64,000 nucleotides of DNA from Pseudomonas sp. CAN1 (GCF_030462585.1 NZ_JASMRU010000002.1:434001-498000), one strand, 5' to 3'; shown: positions 46,184 through 59,552, counted from the stretch's first letter. The notes: generated from the letters alone by a model not told the origin. Numbers and translations: made by a program.

Positions 46184-46498
46184 TCAGAGGCCGCTGTAGC
46201 GGCTGATGTTCGACAGGTTCTTGTTCGGCTTGGGATTGCGACGATAGATCAGCGCCATCTTGCCGATGCTCTGGATCAGTTCGCAGCTGCCGTTCTGGCA
46301 GAGTTCGTCGATCAGTGCGCGACGGTCGTCGCGTTCGGCGATGCGGAACTGCACCTTGATCAGTTCATGATCGTTGAGCGCACGTTCAAGCTCGGCCATC
46401 ACACCTTCCGAAAGACCGTTTTCAGCAACGGTCAATACGGGTTTCAGGTGATGCCCGATAGATTTGAACTGCTTTTTCTGCTCCTGAGAGAGCGCCAT
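46184..46498 (-). CDS. yhbY: CRM-domain RNA-binding protein YhbY
   Basis: A 104-residue protein with a single CRM domain: LSQEQKKQFKSIGHHLKPVLTVAENGLSEGVM, then HELIKVQF and the loop IGKMALIYRRN. It binds pre-50S ribosomal particles in E. coli. It is divergent from rlmE, another 50S maturation gene, by 79 bases. Confidence 0.96.
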   Translation of the reverse strand: MALSQEQKKQFKSIGHHLKPVLTVAENGLSEGVMAELERALNDHELIKVQFRIAERDDRRALIDELCQNGSCELIQSIGKMALIYRRNPKPNKNLSNISRYSGL

Positions 46499-46577
46499 AA
46501 TCTGACCCCTGGGAAAAAAGGCGGATATTCTACCCGAGTTTCGATTATACCGGGATGCCGCTCAGACGAGGTAATAC

Positions 46578-47201
46578 GTGGCCCGTTCCAAGACTAGCCA
46601 TCGCTGGCTGAAAGAACATTTCGACGATCCGTACGTGAAGATGGCACAGCGCGACGGCTATCGCTCGCGCGCCAGCTACAAGCTGCTGGAAATCCAGGAG
46701 AAGGATCGCATCCTGCGCCCCGGCATGACCGTGGTCGACCTCGGCGCGGCGCCGGGCGGCTGGTCGCAGGTCACCAGTCGGGTGATCGGTGACAAGGGCA
46801 CCCTGATCGCGTCGGACATCCTGCCGATGGACAGCATTCCGGACGTCACCTTCATCCAGGGTGACTTCACCGAGGACGAAGTCTTCGCCCAGTTGCTCGA
46901 GGCCATCGGAGAAAATCCGGTAGACCTTGTGATTTCCGATATGGCCCCCAATATGAGTGGATTGCCCGCCGTGGACATGCCTCGTGCGATGTTCCTCTGC
47001 GAGCTGGCTCTGGACCTGTGCACCCGCGTGCTGCGTCCGGGGGGCGATTTCCTGATCAAGATTTTCCAGGGTGAGGGTTTCGACGCTTACCACAAGATGG
47101 TTCGCGAGAACTTCGAGAAGGTGCAGATGCGCAAACCGCTGTCGTCCCGCGACCGTTCGCGGGAGCAGTATCTGCTCGCACGGGGCTTCCGCGGCGCCTA
47201 G
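46578..47201 (+). CDS. rlmE: 23S rRNA 2'-O-ribose methyltransferase RlmE (FtsJ)
   Basis: A 207-residue SAM-dependent enzyme that methylates U2552 of 23S rRNA. It starts at GTG (46578). [14 protein letters not shown] binds SAM; the K-D-K-E tetrad is spread over [20 protein letters not shown] and [12 protein letters not shown]. It is upstream of ftsH, the usual rrmJ-ftsH heat-shock pair. Confidence 0.97.
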   Translation: MARSKTSHRWLKEHFDDPYVKMAQRDGYRSRASYKLLEIQEKDRILRPGMTVVDLGAAPGGWSQVTSRVIGDKGTLIASDILPMDSIPDVTFIQGDFTEDEVFAQLLEAIGENPVDLVISDMAPNMSGLPAVDMPRAMFLCELALDLCTRVLRPGGDFLIKIFQGEGFDAYHKMVRENFEKVQMRKPLSSRDRSREQYLLARGFRGA

Positions 47202-47393
47202 ACTGGAATGATTGGGCCGGCTTCTGGTCTATGCCTTGCAGGTTTTGCTTGTGCCGGTGAAAACCGGGGTTCATAAAGGGTTACAGACGGCGCCTGCCTG
47301 GCGGCGGGCGTTGTGTAGTAATTTTGGCCGGAAGGAGTCTGGCCGTCGTGAGAAGCGGTTTCCAGGGCGGAGCCGGCTTCAGAGGGTAGTCAA

Positions 47394-49319
<1,926 letters not shown>

Positions 49320-49328
49320 GAGCACTGA

Positions 49329-50195
49329 ATGAGTTCGTTGTACCACCCGACCCGGTTGCCTTGCGGCAACCGGGTTCTTGATTTAAGCCGCCCGCATGTC
49401 ATGGGCATCCTCAATGTCACTCCTGATTCCTTCTCCGATGGCGGGCGCTTCAACCAGCTCGAGGTGGCGTTGCGCCACGCAGCGGAAATGGTCGAGGCTG
49501 GTGCCACGCTGATCGACATCGGCGGCGAATCTACCCGCCCCGGCGCCCGCGTGGTTTCGCCCACCGAAGAGCTGGAACGTGTCGCGCCGGTGGTCGAGGC
49601 CATCGCCCGCGAACTGGATGTGATCATCTCTGTGGATACCTCCACGCCAGCGGTGATGCGCGAGACTGCACGCCTTGGTGCGGGGTTGATCAATGACGTG
49701 CGTTCCCTGCAGCGCGATGGTGCCCTGGACGCGGCGGTCGATACCGGCCTGCCGGTGTGCCTGATGCACATGCGCGGCGAGCCGGGGAACATGCAGGACG
49801 ATCCGCGCTACCCGGATATCCTGCGCGAGGTCCGCGACTTCCTCGAAGAGCGCATCGCGGTCTGCGAAACCGTGGGCATTGCCCGCGAGCGGATCGTGAT
49901 CGACCCTGGCTTCGGTTTCGCCAAGACCCAGGGCCACAACCTCAACCTGTTCCGGCAGATGGAGCAGTTGCTGGAAATGGGCTGCCCGCTGCTGGTCGGC
50001 GTGTCGCGCAAGAGCATGATCGGCCGCGCCCTGGGGCGCGAGGTCGGAGAGAGACTTTATGGCAGCCTTGCCCTTGCCGCGCTGGCGGTGAGCAAGGGGG
50101 CCAGCATTATCCGGGTGCACGATGTGCCCCAGACCGTTGATGTAGTGCGAATGATCCACGCGGTGGAAAGCGCAAGAGAAGGAGAGCAGGCATGA
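49329..50195 (+). CDS. folP: dihydropteroate synthase
   Basis: A 288-residue TIM-barrel enzyme that joins p-aminobenzoate to the pterin diphosphate; it is the target of sulfonamides. Signatures are [18 protein letters not shown] and [13 protein letters not shown], and the C-terminal [10 protein letters not shown] holds conserved binding residues. It follows ftsH by 9 bases and overlaps glmM (ATGA). Confidence 0.98.
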   Translation: MSSLYHPTRLPCGNRVLDLSRPHVMGILNVTPDSFSDGGRFNQLEVALRHAAEMVEAGATLIDIGGESTRPGARVVSPTEELERVAPVVEAIARELDVIISVDTSTPAVMRETARLGAGLINDVRSLQRDGALDAAVDTGLPVCLMHMRGEPGNMQDDPRYPDILREVRDFLEERIAVCETVGIARERIVIDPGFGFAKTQGHNLNLFRQMEQLLEMGCPLLVGVSRKSMIGRALGREVGERLYGSLALAALAVSKGASIIRVHDVPQTVDVVRMIHAVESAREGEQA

Positions 50196-51532
50196 GCAGG
50201 AAGTATTTCGGCACCGATGGTATTCGTGGTCGCGTTGGCACGCCGCCGATCACGCCGGACTTCGTGCTCAAGCTGGGTTGGGCGGTGGGCATGGCCTTCC
50301 GTCAGCAGGGCAAGTGCCGCGTGCTGGTGGGCAAGGACACGCGTATCTCTGGTTATATGTTCGAGTCCGCCCTGGAGGCTGGTCTGTCCGCCGCAGGCGC
50401 TGACGTGATGCTGCTCGGCCCGATGCCGACGCCGGGCATCGCCTACCTGACGCGCACCTTCCATGCTGAGGCTGGCATCGTCATCAGTGCTTCGCACAAC
50501 CCGCATGACGACAATGGCATCAAGTTCTTCTCCGGCCAGGGCACCAAGCTGCCTGACGAAGTCGAGCTGATCATCGAGGAACTGCTCGATGCGCCGATGA
50601 CCGTGGTCGAGTCTGCCCGCCTGGGCAAGGTTTCCCGGATCAACGATGCTGCGGGCCGCTACATCGAATTCTGCAAGAGCAGCGTGCCGTCGAACACCAG
50701 CTTCGCCGGCCTGCGTATTGCCCTGGATTGCGCCCATGGTGCGACCTACAAGATCGCTCCCAACGTGTTCCGTGAGCTGGGCGCCGAAGTCTTCGTCATT
50801 GGTGCAGAGCCCAATGGCCTGAACATCAACGACAAGTGCGGCTCCACCCACATGGGCGCGCTGCAGGACGCCGTGCTGGCGCAGCACGCCGATATCGGCA
50901 TTGCCTTCGACGGTGACGGCGACCGCGTGATGATGGTCGACCACACCGGCGCCATCATCGATGGCGACGAAATCCTCTACCTCATCGCCCGTGACCTGCT
51001 CGACCGCGGAAAGCTGCACGGCGGCGTGGTCGGCACGCTGATGAGCAACCTGGGCCTGGAACTGGCACTGCAGGAGCTGAACATCCCGTTCGTGCGCGCC
51101 AAAGTTGGCGACCGTTACGTGATGGCCGAGCTGCAGGCCCGCGACTGGCAGCTGGGTGGCGAGAACTCCGGTCACGTGGTCTGCTGCCAGCACACCACCA
51201 CGGGCGATGCGATTATCGCGGCGCTGCAGGTGCTGATGGCGCTCAAGACTCGTGGCCAGACCCTCGCTGAGGCGCGCATGGGCATCCGCAAGTGCCCGCA
51301 GGTGCTGATCAACGTGCGCTTCGCCGGCTCCGATGTCGACCCGCTCGAGCACCCGGCGGTGAAGGAAGCCTGCGCCAAGGTCACCGAGGAAATGGCTGGG
51401 CGCGGGCGCGTGCTGCTGCGCAAGTCCGGCACCGAACCGCTGGTTCGAGTGATGGTGGAAGGTGACGAAGAAGGGCGTGTGCGTGCCTATGCCGAGCAGC
51501 TGGCAAAAGTCGTTACAGAGGTATGTGCTTGA
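50192..51532 (+). CDS. glmM: phosphoglucosamine mutase
   Basis: A 446-residue enzyme converting glucosamine-6-P to glucosamine-1-P for peptidoglycan and LPS. The phosphoserine is Ser101 in [15 protein letters not shown]; Mg2+ binds DGDGDR; the sugar site is GGENSGH and the phosphate loop [12 protein letters not shown]. Its start overlaps folP. Confidence 0.98.
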   Translation: MSRKYFGTDGIRGRVGTPPITPDFVLKLGWAVGMAFRQQGKCRVLVGKDTRISGYMFESALEAGLSAAGADVMLLGPMPTPGIAYLTRTFHAEAGIVISASHNPHDDNGIKFFSGQGTKLPDEVELIIEELLDAPMTVVESARLGKVSRINDAAGRYIEFCKSSVPSNTSFAGLRIALDCAHGATYKIAPNVFRELGAEVFVIGAEPNGLNINDKCGSTHMGALQDAVLAQHADIGIAFDGDGDRVMMVDHTGAIIDGDEILYLIARDLLDRGKLHGGVVGTLMSNLGLELALQELNIPFVRAKVGDRYVMAELQARDWQLGGENSGHVVCCQHTTTGDAIIAALQVLMALKTRGQTLAEARMGIRKCPQVLINVRFAGSDVDPLEHPAVKEACAKVTEEMAGRGRVLLRKSGTEPLVRVMVEGDEEGRVRAYAEQLAKVVTEVCA

Positions 51533-51597
51533 TTTCTCTTGTCAGTTCCAAAAGCGTCGAGTAATATCTGCGCCCACTTTGCTCAGCGAGGTACAGC

Positions 51598-52353
51598 ATG
51601 CGTCGACCCTTGGTGGCCGGTAATTGGAAAATGCACGGTACCCGCTCCAGCGTCACGGAGCTGATCAAAGGCCTGCGTCAACTGGCTCTTCCCACGGGTG
51701 TCGATGTGGCGGTGTTTCCGCCCTGTCTGTACATCAATCAGGTCGTACAAGGTCTGGATGGAAAGGCGGTTGCCGTCGGTGCGCAGAATTGCGCGGTTGA
51801 GCCGATGCAGGGCGCCTTGACGGGCGAGATCGCAGCCAGCCAGTTGGCTGATGCGAGTTGCTCCCTGGTGCTGGTGGGTCATTCCGAACGTCGCCTGATC
51901 CTGGGTGAAAGTGATGGAGTGATCAGCCGCAAGTTTGCAGCGGCTCAGTCGTGTGGCCTGGTTCCGATCCTGTGCGTGGGTGAGACTCGCGAGCAGCGTG
52001 AAGCGGGCAAGACTCTTGAGGTCGTCGGGCGCCAGTTGGGCTCGGTGATCGAAGAACTGGGTGTCGGGGCTTTCTCCCGCGCCGTTGTGGCTTACGAGCC
52101 GGTGTGGGCAATCGGGACGGGGCTGACCGCTTCTCCCGAGCAGGCCCAGGAAGTACATGCGGCGATTCGCGCGCAGATCTCGGCGGAAAACGCAGAGGTG
52201 GCCAGCGGCCTTCGCCTCCTGTACGGCGGCAGTGTCAAGGCCGCCAACGCTGTCGAGCTTTTCGGCATGCCGGATATCGATGGGGGGCTCATTGGTGGAG
52301 CTTCCCTGAATGCAGATGAGTTCGGTGCGATCTGTCGCGCCGCAGGAAACTGA
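51598..52353 (+). CDS. tpiA: triosephosphate isomerase
   Basis: A 251-residue glycolytic TIM-barrel enzyme. Catalytic residues are in NWKMHG (Lys), GHSERR (His) and [11 protein letters not shown] (Glu). It sits in the conserved glmM-tpiA-secG order, 65 bases after glmM. Confidence 0.98.
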   Translation: MRRPLVAGNWKMHGTRSSVTELIKGLRQLALPTGVDVAVFPPCLYINQVVQGLDGKAVAVGAQNCAVEPMQGALTGEIAASQLADASCSLVLVGHSERRLILGESDGVISRKFAAAQSCGLVPILCVGETREQREAGKTLEVVGRQLGSVIEELGVGAFSRAVVAYEPVWAIGTGLTASPEQAQEVHAAIRAQISAENAEVASGLRLLYGGSVKAANAVELFGMPDIDGGLIGGASLNADEFGAICRAAGN

Positions 52354-52355
52354 AG

Positions 52356-52748
52356 ATGCTGGAAACAGTTGTAATCGTGATTCACCTGCTGATGGCGCTG
52401 GGTCTGGTTGTGCTGGTCCTGCTTCAGCAGGGCAAGGGCGCCGACGCGGGTGCATCGTTTGGTGCTGGCGCTTCGGGTACTGTTTTTGGTAGCCAGGGTT
52501 CGGCTACCTTCCTGAGTCGCTTCACTGCTGTACTGGCTGCAGTTTTTTTCATTACCAGCTTGGGTTTAGCGTATTTTGCTAAAGAAAAAGCTGATATAAT
52601 TCGTCACGCTGGGCTTCCTGATCCGGCAGTGATGGAGCAGAAGCAGGAACAAGCTCCGGCAGCTAGCGATGTGCCGGGCGCGCAAGGGCAACCTCAAGCC
52701 CCTGCAGGCGGTAACGGCGACGTTCCGGCGGCTCCTGAGCAGAAGTAA
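52356..52748 (+). CDS. secG: protein-export membrane protein SecG
   Basis: A 130-residue subunit of the SecYEG translocon with two membrane helices ([20 protein letters not shown] and [19 protein letters not shown]) flanking the [21 protein letters not shown] loop. The C-terminal tail is long and Pro/Gln/Ala-rich. It is 2 bases after tpiA and 16 bases before a tRNA-Leu gene. Confidence 0.95.
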   Translation: MLETVVIVIHLLMALGLVVLVLLQQGKGADAGASFGAGASGTVFGSQGSATFLSRFTAVLAAVFFITSLGLAYFAKEKADIIRHAGLPDPAVMEQKQEQAPAASDVPGAQGQPQAPAGGNGDVPAAPEQK

Positions 52749-52764
52749 GCAGGCAAGAGTTTTT

Positions 52765-52850
52765 GCCGAGGTGGTGGAATTGGTAGACACGCTACCTTGA
52801 GGTGGTAGTGGCCATAGGCTGTAGGGGTTCGAGTCCCCTCCTCGGTACCA
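52765..52850 (+). tRNA. tRNA-Leu (anticodon GAG)
   Basis: An 86-base class II tRNA with encoded CCA. The acceptor stem is GCCGAGG with CCTCGGT, the D-loop has GGTAGAC, the anticodon loop reads CTTGAGG (GAG), an extended variable arm is present and the T-arm has GGTTCGAGTCC. Confidence 0.97.
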
Positions 52851-52857
52851 TATACGA

Positions 52858-52880
52858 AAAGGCCCGCGATGCGGGCCTTT
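52858..52880 (+). terminator. terminator after tRNA-Leu
   Basis: AAAGGCCCGC (52858-52867) pairs with GCGGGCCTTT (52871-52880), closing the secG/tRNA-Leu transcript 8 bases past the tRNA. Confidence 0.9.
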
Positions 52881-52942
52881 GCGTTTAGGAGTTTCGGTTG
52901 ACCTTAAAGGGGCTCAGCCGTATAATTTCGCACCAGCTTTGA

Positions 52943-53019
<77 letters not shown>

Positions 53020-53029
53020 GTATGACAGG

Positions 53030-53050
53030 GCCCCTTTTCAGGGGCTTTTT
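53030..53050 (+). terminator. weak terminator after tRNA-fMet
   Basis: GCCCC (53030-53034) pairs with GGGGC (53041-53045), followed by TTTTT, starting 10 bases past the tRNA. Confidence 0.65.
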
Positions 53051-53096
53051 GTTAGCTGGACAGTCCGTGCCGCCAGATCAGGGCGGTCCTTAAGGG

Positions 53097-53119
53097 ATGG
53101 GCGTTTCGCCCATTTTTTG
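53097..53119 (+). terminator. terminator/attenuator just upstream of rimP
   Basis: ATGGGCG (53097-53103) pairs with CGCCCAT (53107-53113), followed by a T-run (53113-53118). It ends about 28 bases before the rimP start, so it could attenuate read-through into the rimP-nusA-infB operon. Confidence 0.8.
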
Positions 53120-53146
53120 TTTCTACAGCATACGCGAGGCGATCAG

Positions 53147-53605
53147 GTGTCGAGCAAGCTAGAACAGTTGCAGGCCTTGTTGGCCCCTGTAGTAGAAGCG
53201 CTCGGCTATGAGTGCTGGGGCCTGGAGTACATTTCCCAAGGTCGCCATTCCCTGCTCCGGGTTTATATCGATCGTGCCGAAGGCATCCTGGTCGATGACT
53301 GCGAAATCGTCAGTCGTCAGATCAGTGGCATCCTCGACGTGGAAGACCCGATCAGCGGCGAGTACACCCTGGAGGTGTCGTCGCCCGGCATGGATCGGCC
53401 GCTCTTCACACTCGAACAGTTCGCCCGTTACGTCGGCGAGCAGGTGAAGATCAAGCTGCGCACGCCCTTCGAAAGGCGTCGCAATTTCCAGGGCATTCTC
53501 CGTGGTGTGGAGGAGCAGGATGTGGTGGTCCTGGTGGATGACCATGAATACCTGCTGCCGGTCGACTCGATCGACAAGGCCAACATCATTCCCCGATTTG
53601 AGTGA
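53147..53605 (+). CDS. rimP: ribosome maturation factor RimP
   Basis: A 152-residue factor for 30S maturation. The start is a GTG at 53147 (reading [25 protein letters not shown]), with GAGG upstream. [10 protein letters not shown] and the C-terminal Sm-like domain ([27 protein letters not shown]) fit the family. It is the first gene of rimP-nusA-infB-rbfA-truB. Confidence 0.96.
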   Translation: MSSKLEQLQALLAPVVEALGYECWGLEYISQGRHSLLRVYIDRAEGILVDDCEIVSRQISGILDVEDPISGEYTLEVSSPGMDRPLFTLEQFARYVGEQVKIKLRTPFERRRNFQGILRGVEEQDVVVLVDDHEYLLPVDSIDKANIIPRFE

Positions 53606-53650
53606 GCCGCCAGAGCGCGGATTCCAATGGATTGAAAGGCGAGGCGTACG

Positions 53651-55132
53651 ATGAGCAAAGAAGTACTGCTGGTTGTTGAGTCGGTATCCAACGAGAAGGG
53701 TGTACCGCCTGGCGTGATTTTCGAAGCGCTGGAGCTGGCCCTGGCGACTGCGACCAAAAAGCGTTTCGAGGACGAGGTTGACCTGCGCGTGGAAATCAAC
53801 CGCGCCAACGGCAACTACGAAACCTTCCGTCGCTGGACCATCGTCGAGGACGAGGACTACTCCAACCCGGCATCGGAACTGACCGTCGAAGACGTGCAGG
53901 AAGATCATCCGGGCATGAAGGCCGGCGCGGTCATCGAAGAGAAGATCGAGTCCATCGAGTTCGGTCGTATTGCCGCCCAGACCGCCAAGCAAGTCATCGT
54001 GCAGAAGGTCCGCGAGGCCGAGCGCGCCCAGGTGGTCGACGCCTACCGCGAGAAGGTCAACGAGATCATCTCCGGCACCGTGAAGAAAGTGACTCGCGAC
54101 AACGTGATCGTCGACCTGGGCAACAACGCCGAAGCGCTGCTGGCCCGCGACCAGATCATCCCGCGCGAGACCTTCCGCGTCGGCACCCGCGTGCGTGCCC
54201 TGCTGAAGGAAATCCGCAGCGAGAACCGCGGCCCTCAGTTGGTCCTGTCGCGTACCGCGCCGGAAATGCTGATCGAGCTGTTCCGCATCGAAGTACCGGA
54301 AATCGCCGAGCAACTGATCGACGTGATGGCCGCCGCCCGTGATCCGGGTTCGCGCGCCAAGATCGCCGTTCGCTCCAAGGACAAGCGTATCGACCCGCAG
54401 GGCGCCTGCATCGGTATGCGTGGTTCCCGCGTCCAGGCCGTCTCCGGCGAGCTGGGCGGTGAGCGTGTGGATATCGTCCTGTGGGACGACAACCCCGCGC
54501 AATTCGTGATCAATGCCATGGCTCCGGCCGAAGTGGCAGCGATCATCGTCGACGAAGATACCCACACCATGGATATCGCCGTTGCCGAGGACAACCTGGC
54601 ACAGGCCATCGGCCGCAGTGGCCAGAACGTCCGTCTGGCCAGCCAGCTCACCGGCTGGACCCTGAACGTGATGACCGAGGCCGATATCCAGGCCAAACAG
54701 CAGGCTGAAACTGGCGACATCCTGCAGCGCTTCGTCGACGAGCTGGATGTCGATGAAGAACTCGCCCAGGTTCTGGTGGAAGAAGGTTTCACCACCCTGG
54801 AAGAGATCGCCTACGTACCGATGGAAGAGATGCTCAGCATCGACGGCTTCGACGAGGACATCGTCAACGAGCTGCGCTCGCGTGCCAAGGACCGCCTGCT
54901 GACCAAAGCCATCGCCACTGAAGAGAAACTCGCCGACGCACAACCTGCCGAAGACCTGCTCAGCCTCGATGGCATGACCAAAGAGCTGGCCGTGGACCTG
55001 GCGCTGCGTGGCGTAACCACCCGTGAAGATCTTGCCGAGCAGTCTATTGACGATTTGCTCGACATCGACGGCATGGACGAAGAGCGTGCCGGCAAGTTGA
55101 TCATGGCCGCCCGGGCCCATTGGTTCGAGTAA
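53651..55132 (+). CDS. nusA: transcription termination/antitermination factor NusA
   Basis: A 493-residue RNA polymerase factor. The N-terminal domain (1-130) binds RNAP, an S1 domain follows ([23 protein letters not shown]), then two KH domains ([31 protein letters not shown]) and two C-terminal acidic repeats ([16 protein letters not shown] and [16 protein letters not shown]). Confidence 0.98.
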   Translation: MSKEVLLVVESVSNEKGVPPGVIFEALELALATATKKRFEDEVDLRVEINRANGNYETFRRWTIVEDEDYSNPASELTVEDVQEDHPGMKAGAVIEEKIESIEFGRIAAQTAKQVIVQKVREAERAQVVDAYREKVNEIISGTVKKVTRDNVIVDLGNNAEALLARDQIIPRETFRVGTRVRALLKEIRSENRGPQLVLSRTAPEMLIELFRIEVPEIAEQLIDVMAAARDPGSRAKIAVRSKDKRIDPQGACIGMRGSRVQAVSGELGGERVDIVLWDDNPAQFVINAMAPAEVAAIIVDEDTHTMDIAVAEDNLAQAIGRSGQNVRLASQLTGWTLNVMTEADIQAKQQAETGDILQRFVDELDVDEELAQVLVEEGFTTLEEIAYVPMEEMLSIDGFDEDIVNELRSRAKDRLLTKAIATEEKLADAQPAEDLLSLDGMTKELAVDLALRGVTTREDLAEQSIDDLLDIDGMDEERAGKLIMAARAHWFE

Positions 55133-55159
55133 GCATTCGCGGCCTGAGGAGAGAAGTGC

Positions 55160-57697
55160 ATGACGCAAGTCACGGTGAAAGAACTGGCCAAGACGGTCGA
55201 TACGCCGGTAGAGCGCCTGCTGCAGCAGATGCGTGAAGCGGGTCTGCCCCATAACGATGCCGAGCAGGTAGTGACCGACAGCGAGAAGCAAGCGCTGCTG
55301 GCCCACCTGAAAGGCAACCATGGTGATCGCGCGGAAGAGCCGCGCAAGATCACCCTGCAACGCAAGACCACCTCGACCATCCGGGTCGCTGGCAGCAAGA
55401 CCGTCAGCGTCGAGGTCCGCAAGAAGAAGACCTACGTCAAGCGCGATCCCGAAGAGATCGAGGCCGAGCGCCAGCGCGAGCTGGAAGAACAGCGCGCCGC
55501 TGAAGAAGCTGCTCGCCTGAAGGTCGAGGAAGAAGCCCGTCAGCGTGCTGCCGCAGAAGAGGCTCGCCGTCAGGCGGACGCTGCTCGCCAGACCACTGAT
55601 GCTGCGCCTGCTGCTGCCGCTCCGGCCGCTGCCCAAGCACCCCGCGCCGCAGCACCTGCTGCCGCTCCGGCTGCCCCGGCCGCTGCCGCTCCTGCTGCGG
55701 ACGACCGCAAGAAGGACGAAGTGCGCCGCGCTCCCAAGCGTGACGAAGAGGACGAGCGCCGTGATCGCAAGCATGCCCAGCATCGCCCGTCGATCAAGGA
55801 AAAGGAAAAGACCACTGCGCCGCGCGTTGTTCGCAGCGGTGGTGGCGACGACGACGACAGCTTTGGCCGTCGTGGCGGTGGCCGCGGCAAGGGCAAGCTG
55901 AAGAAGCGTAACCAGCACGGGTTCCAGAGCCCGACAGGACCGATTGTGCGTGAAGTGAATATCGGCGAAACCATCACCGTGGGCGAGCTCGCTGCCCAGA
56001 TGTCGGTGAAGGGTGCCGAGGTCGTCAAGTTCATGTTCAAGATGGGCACCCCGGTGACCATCAACCAGGTACTCGATCAGGAAACCGCTCAGCTGATCGC
56101 CGAAGAGCTCGGCCACAAGGTCAAGCTGGTCAGCGAGAACGCCCTGGAAGAGCAACTGGCCGAATCCCTGAAGTTCGAAGGCGAAGCCGTCTCCCGTGCG
56201 CCGGTCGTGACCGTCATGGGCCACGTCGACCACGGCAAGACCTCGCTGCTCGACTACATCCGTCGTGCCAAGGTGGCAGCTGGCGAAGCCGGCGGCATCA
56301 CCCAGCACATCGGCGCCTACCACGTGGAAACCGACCGCGGCATGGTCACCTTCCTCGATACCCCTGGCCACGCCGCGTTCACCGCGATGCGTGCCCGTGG
56401 TGCTCAGGCGACCGACATCGTCATCCTCGTGGTGGCGGCGGACGACGGCGTGATGCCGCAGACCCAGGAAGCCGTACAGCACGCGAAAGCGGCTGGCGTG
56501 CCGATCGTGGTCGCGGTGAACAAGATCGACAAGCCCGATGCCAACCCGGACAACATCAAGAACGGCCTGGCCGCTCTGGACGTGATCCCGGAAGAGTGGG
56601 GCGGCGATGCTCCGTACGTCCACGTATCCGCCAAGCTGGGTACCGGCGTCGACGAGCTGCTCGAAGCCGTACTGCTGCAGGCTGAAGTACTCGAGCTCAA
56701 AGCCACTCCGTCGGCCCCGGGCCGTGGCGTGGTGGTCGAGTCGCGTCTGGACAAGGGCCGTGGCCCGGTAGCCACCGTGCTGGTCCAGGACGGTACTCTG
56801 CGTCAGGGCGACATGGTCCTGGTCGGCGTCAACTACGGCCGCGTCCGTGCGATGCTCGACGAGAACGGCAAGCCGATCAAGGAAGCCGGTCCGTCCATTC
56901 CGGTCGAGATCCTCGGCCTCGATGGCACCCCGGACGCCGGTGACGAGATGACCGTGGTCGCCGACGAGAAGAAGGCCCGCGAAGTCGCTCTGTTCCGTCA
57001 GGGCAAGTTCCGCGAAGTGAAACTGGCTCGTGCCCATGCCGGCAAGCTGGAAAACATCTTCGAGAACATGGGCCAGGAAGAGAAGAAGACCCTCAACATC
57101 GTGCTCAAGTCCGATGTCCGTGGTTCGCTGGAAGCCCTGCAGGGCTCGCTCAGCGGCCTGGGCAACGACGAAGTGCAGGTTCGCGTGGTCGGTGGCGGCG
57201 TCGGTGGTATCACCGAGTCCGATGCCAACCTGGCGCTGGCCTCCAACGCGGTGCTGTTCGGCTTCAACGTCCGTGCTGACGCCGGTGCGCGCAAGATCGT
57301 CGAGTCCGAAGGCCTCGACATGCGTTACTACAACGTGATCTACGACATCATCGAAGACGTCAAGAAAGCCCTGACCGGCATGCTCGGCAGCGATGTTCGC
57401 GAGAACATCCTGGGTATCGCCGAAGTGCGTGACGTGTTCCGTTCGCCGAAGTTCGGCGCGGTCGCCGGCTGCATGGTCACCGAGGGTCTGGTGCACCGCA
57501 ACCGTCCGATCCGTGTACTGCGCGACGACGTGGTCATCTTCGAAGGCGAGCTGGAATCCCTGCGTCGCTTCAAGGATGACGTCTCGGAAGTCCGTGCCGG
57601 CATGGAATGCGGTATCGGCGTGAAGAGCTACAACGACGTCCGCGTCGGCGACAAGATCGAAGTGTTCGAGAAGGTCGAAGTCGCTCGTACTCTGTAA
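55160..57697 (+). CDS. infB: translation initiation factor IF-2
   Basis: An 845-residue GTPase that places fMet-tRNA on the ribosome; its tRNA is encoded 2 kb upstream. Residues 1-50 are the IF2-N domain, 90-270 a low-complexity charged and Ala/Pro-rich linker. The G domain begins at GHVDHGKT (354-361), with DTPGHAAF and NKIDKPDAN; domains II-IV follow. Unlike E. coli, no strong internal start is obvious from the sequence. Confidence 0.98.
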   Translation: MTQVTVKELAKTVDTPVERLLQQMREAGLPHNDAEQVVTDSEKQALLAHLKGNHGDRAEEPRKITLQRKTTSTIRVAGSKTVSVEVRKKKTYVKRDPEEIEAERQRELEEQRAAEEAARLKVEEEARQRAAAEEARRQADAARQTTDAAPAAAAPAAAQAPRAAAPAAAPAAPAAAAPAADDRKKDEVRRAPKRDEEDERRDRKHAQHRPSIKEKEKTTAPRVVRSGGGDDDDSFGRRGGGRGKGKLKKRNQHGFQSPTGPIVREVNIGETITVGELAAQMSVKGAEVVKFMFKMGTPVTINQVLDQETAQLIAEELGHKVKLVSENALEEQLAESLKFEGEAVSRAPVVTVMGHVDHGKTSLLDYIRRAKVAAGEAGGITQHIGAYHVETDRGMVTFLDTPGHAAFTAMRARGAQATDIVILVVAADDGVMPQTQEAVQHAKAAGVPIVVAVNKIDKPDANPDNIKNGLAALDVIPEEWGGDAPYVHVSAKLGTGVDELLEAVLLQAEVLELKATPSAPGRGVVVESRLDKGRGPVATVLVQDGTLRQGDMVLVGVNYGRVRAMLDENGKPIKEAGPSIPVEILGLDGTPDAGDEMTVVADEKKAREVALFRQGKFREVKLARAHAGKLENIFENMGQEEKKTLNIVLKSDVRGSLEALQGSLSGLGNDEVQVRVVGGGVGGITESDANLALASNAVLFGFNVRADAGARKIVESEGLDMRYYNVIYDIIEDVKKALTGMLGSDVRENILGIAEVRDVFRSPKFGAVAGCMVTEGLVHRNRPIRVLRDDVVIFEGELESLRRFKDDVSEVRAGMECGIGVKSYNDVRVGDKIEVFEKVEVARTL

Positions 57698-57719
57698 GGG
57701 TATTCGAGCGTGAACGCAG

Positions 57720-57754
57720 CGCCCGGGCCGGCTTTTCAGCTGTCCCGGGCGTTT
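57720..57754 (+). other. hairpin in the infB-rbfA gap
   Basis: CGCCCGGG (57720-57727) pairs with CCCGGGCG (57744-57751), followed by TTT. It resembles a weak terminator or processing site 23 bases after infB. Confidence 0.6.
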
Positions 57755-57803
57755 GCCGCTTTCAGACCCGGAGCCTCGCGGCTCGGGTAAGCAGGTTAGA
57801 AAA

Positions 57804-58190
57804 ATGGCTAAAGAGTACAGCCGTACCCAGCGTATCGGCGACCAGATGCAGCGCGAACTGGCGCTGCTGATCCAGCGTGAAATCAAGGACCCGCGTCTCG
57901 GCCTGGTGACCATCACCGGCGTCGACGTGGCCCGCGACCTGTCCCATGCCAAGGTGTACGTCACCGTGATGGGCCAGGACGACAACGCCGAAGTGGTGAA
58001 GCAGAACACCAGCATCCTCAACGATGCTGCCGGCTTCCTGCGCATGCAACTGGGCAAGGCGATGAAGCTGCGCACCGTGCCGCAACTGCACTTCAGCTAC
58101 GACGCCAGCATCCGCCGTGGTGCCGAGCTGTCGGCGCTGATCGAGCGCGCGGTGGCTGCCGATCGTCGCGGCGGCGATTCCGAGGAGTAA
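57804..58190 (+). CDS. rbfA: ribosome-binding factor A
   Basis: A 128-residue KH-type protein for 16S 5'-end maturation and cold growth. The start [20 protein letters not shown] is typical; [30 protein letters not shown] is the core. Upstream in-frame codons cover a hairpin and are rejected. Confidence 0.97.
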   Translation: MAKEYSRTQRIGDQMQRELALLIQREIKDPRLGLVTITGVDVARDLSHAKVYVTVMGQDDNAEVVKQNTSILNDAAGFLRMQLGKAMKLRTVPQLHFSYDASIRRGAELSALIERAVAADRRGGDSEE

Positions 58191-58193
58191 CGC

Positions 58194-59108
58194 GTGGCCC
58201 AGGTGAAACGCATTCGCCGTGCAGTCAACGGTGTGCTGATTCTCGACAAGCCCCTGGGCATGAGCTCCAACCAGGCGCTGCAGAAGGTGCGCTGGCTGCT
58301 CAATGCCGAGAAGGCCGGCCACACCGGCAGCCTCGATCCGCTGGCCACCGGCGTGCTGCCGCTGTGCTTCGGCGAGGCGACCAAGTTCTCCCAGTACCTG
58401 CTCGATGCCGACAAGGCCTACGAGACCATCGCCCTGCTGGGCACCACGACCACCACCGGAGATGCCGAAGGTGAGGTGCTCGAGCAACGCGAAGTGACCG
58501 TCGGTCGGGAAGCCATCGAGGCCCAGTTGCCGCGCTTCCGTGGCGACATAGAGCAGGTGCCGCCGATGTACTCGGCACTGAAGAAGGACGGCCAGCCGCT
58601 GTACAAGCTGGCCCGTGCAGGAGAGGTAGTGGAGCGCGAGGCGCGTTCTGTTACTATTGCGCGCCTGGAAATGCTCGCGTTCGAGTCGCCCCGTGCGACC
58701 CTGGCGGTTTCCTGCAGCAAGGGCACCTATATTCGCACCCTGGTCGAAGACCTCGGCCGCGAACTGGGTTGTGGCGCACACGTCGCCGCCCTGCGCCGGA
58801 CTCAGGCCGGGCCGTTCCAGCTGCACCAGTCGGTGACGCTGGAGGAGCTCGAGAAAGTCCATGCCGAGGGTGGCAACGAAGCCCTCGACCGTTTCCTGCT
58901 GCCGGTGGATGCCGGCCTGGAGCACTGGCCGCTGCTGCAGTTGTCCGAGCACAGCGCCTATTACTGGCTGCATGGTCAGCCGGTACGCGCCCCGGATATG
59001 CCGAAGTTCGGCATGCTGCGGGTGCAGGATCATGAAGGCCGTTTCATCGGTATCGGTGAAGTGGTCGAAGACGGGCGCCTGGCGCCGCGTCGACTGATTC
59101 GGTCCTAA
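58194..59108 (+). CDS. truB: tRNA pseudouridine(55) synthase
   Basis: A 304-residue enzyme that makes psi-55 in tRNA. It starts at GTG 58194. The catalytic Asp is in [33 protein letters not shown] and [10 protein letters not shown] are further signatures. The C-terminus has a PUA-like domain. Confidence 0.97.
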   Translation: MAQVKRIRRAVNGVLILDKPLGMSSNQALQKVRWLLNAEKAGHTGSLDPLATGVLPLCFGEATKFSQYLLDADKAYETIALLGTTTTTGDAEGEVLEQREVTVGREAIEAQLPRFRGDIEQVPPMYSALKKDGQPLYKLARAGEVVEREARSVTIARLEMLAFESPRATLAVSCSKGTYIRTLVEDLGRELGCGAHVAALRRTQAGPFQLHQSVTLEELEKVHAEGGNEALDRFLLPVDAGLEHWPLLQLSEHSAYYWLHGQPVRAPDMPKFGMLRVQDHEGRFIGIGEVVEDGRLAPRRLIRS

Positions 59109-59163
59109 GACCGAAACCGAGGGTGGCTGTCAGCAGGCACGGTCACTCCTCTTATTATGAACA

Positions 59164-59179
59164 CAGGGAGAAGTCCCTG
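59164..59179 (+). promoter_or_regulatory. hairpin in the rpsO leader
   Basis: CAGGGA (59164-59169) pairs with TCCCTG (59174-59179), ending 12 bases before the AGAGGA ribosome site of rpsO. It could be part of an S15 autoregulatory structure; this is inference. Confidence 0.45.
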
Positions 59180-59206
59180 GCCTGTTACCTCAGAGGAAGC
59201 CCCATC

Positions 59207-59476
59207 ATGGCACTGAGCGTCCAAGAAAAAGCCCAGATCGTTAACGAGTACAAGCAAGCTGAAGGCGACACCGGTTCCCCGGAAGTGCAGGTTGCACTGC
59301 TGTCCGCCAACATCAACAAGCTGCAGGACCACTTCAAGGCCAACGGCAAAGACCACCACTCCCGTCGTGGCCTGATCCGTATGGTTAACCAGCGTCGTAA
59401 GCTGCTGGACTACCTGAAGGGCAAGGACACCTCTCGTTACAGCGCCCTGATCGGTCGCCTGGGCCTGCGTCGCTAA
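59207..59476 (+). CDS. rpsO: 30S ribosomal protein S15
   Basis: An 89-residue protein that binds 16S r[35 protein letters not shown] and [21 protein letters not shown] are the family pattern. AGAGGA precedes the ATG. It is followed by a long hairpin and pnp. Confidence 0.98.
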   Translation: MALSVQEKAQIVNEYKQAEGDTGSPEVQVALLSANINKLQDHFKANGKDHHSRRGLIRMVNQRRKLLDYLKGKDTSRYSALIGRLGLRR

Positions 59477-59501
59477 GACGGCAAGCCTGAAGTGGGAAGC
59501 T

Positions 59502-59552
59502 GGGAGTCCGGGGTCGATGGGCGGTTTATACCGCTCATCGGCCCTGGCTCCC
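59502..59552 (+). promoter_or_regulatory. long RNase III-type hairpin between rpsO and pnp
   Basis: An almost continuous stem of about 23 bp joins 59502-59525 to 59530-59552 with a TTAT loop: GGGAG/CTCCC at the base, GGG/CCC and GATG/CATC in the middle, GCGGT/ACCGC at the top, with one bulge and a few G-U pairs. In E. coli such a hairpin in the pnp leader is cut by RNase III and allows PNPase autocontrol. The structure is seen; the mechanism is by analogy. Confidence 0.75.

Noticed and set aside
53159-58075. A 1638-codon open frame on the minus strand across rimP, nusA, infB and rbfA
   Set aside because: It is antisense to five conserved genes. Long stop-free antisense frames are common in high-GC genomes because third positions are G/C; no recognisable domain appears.
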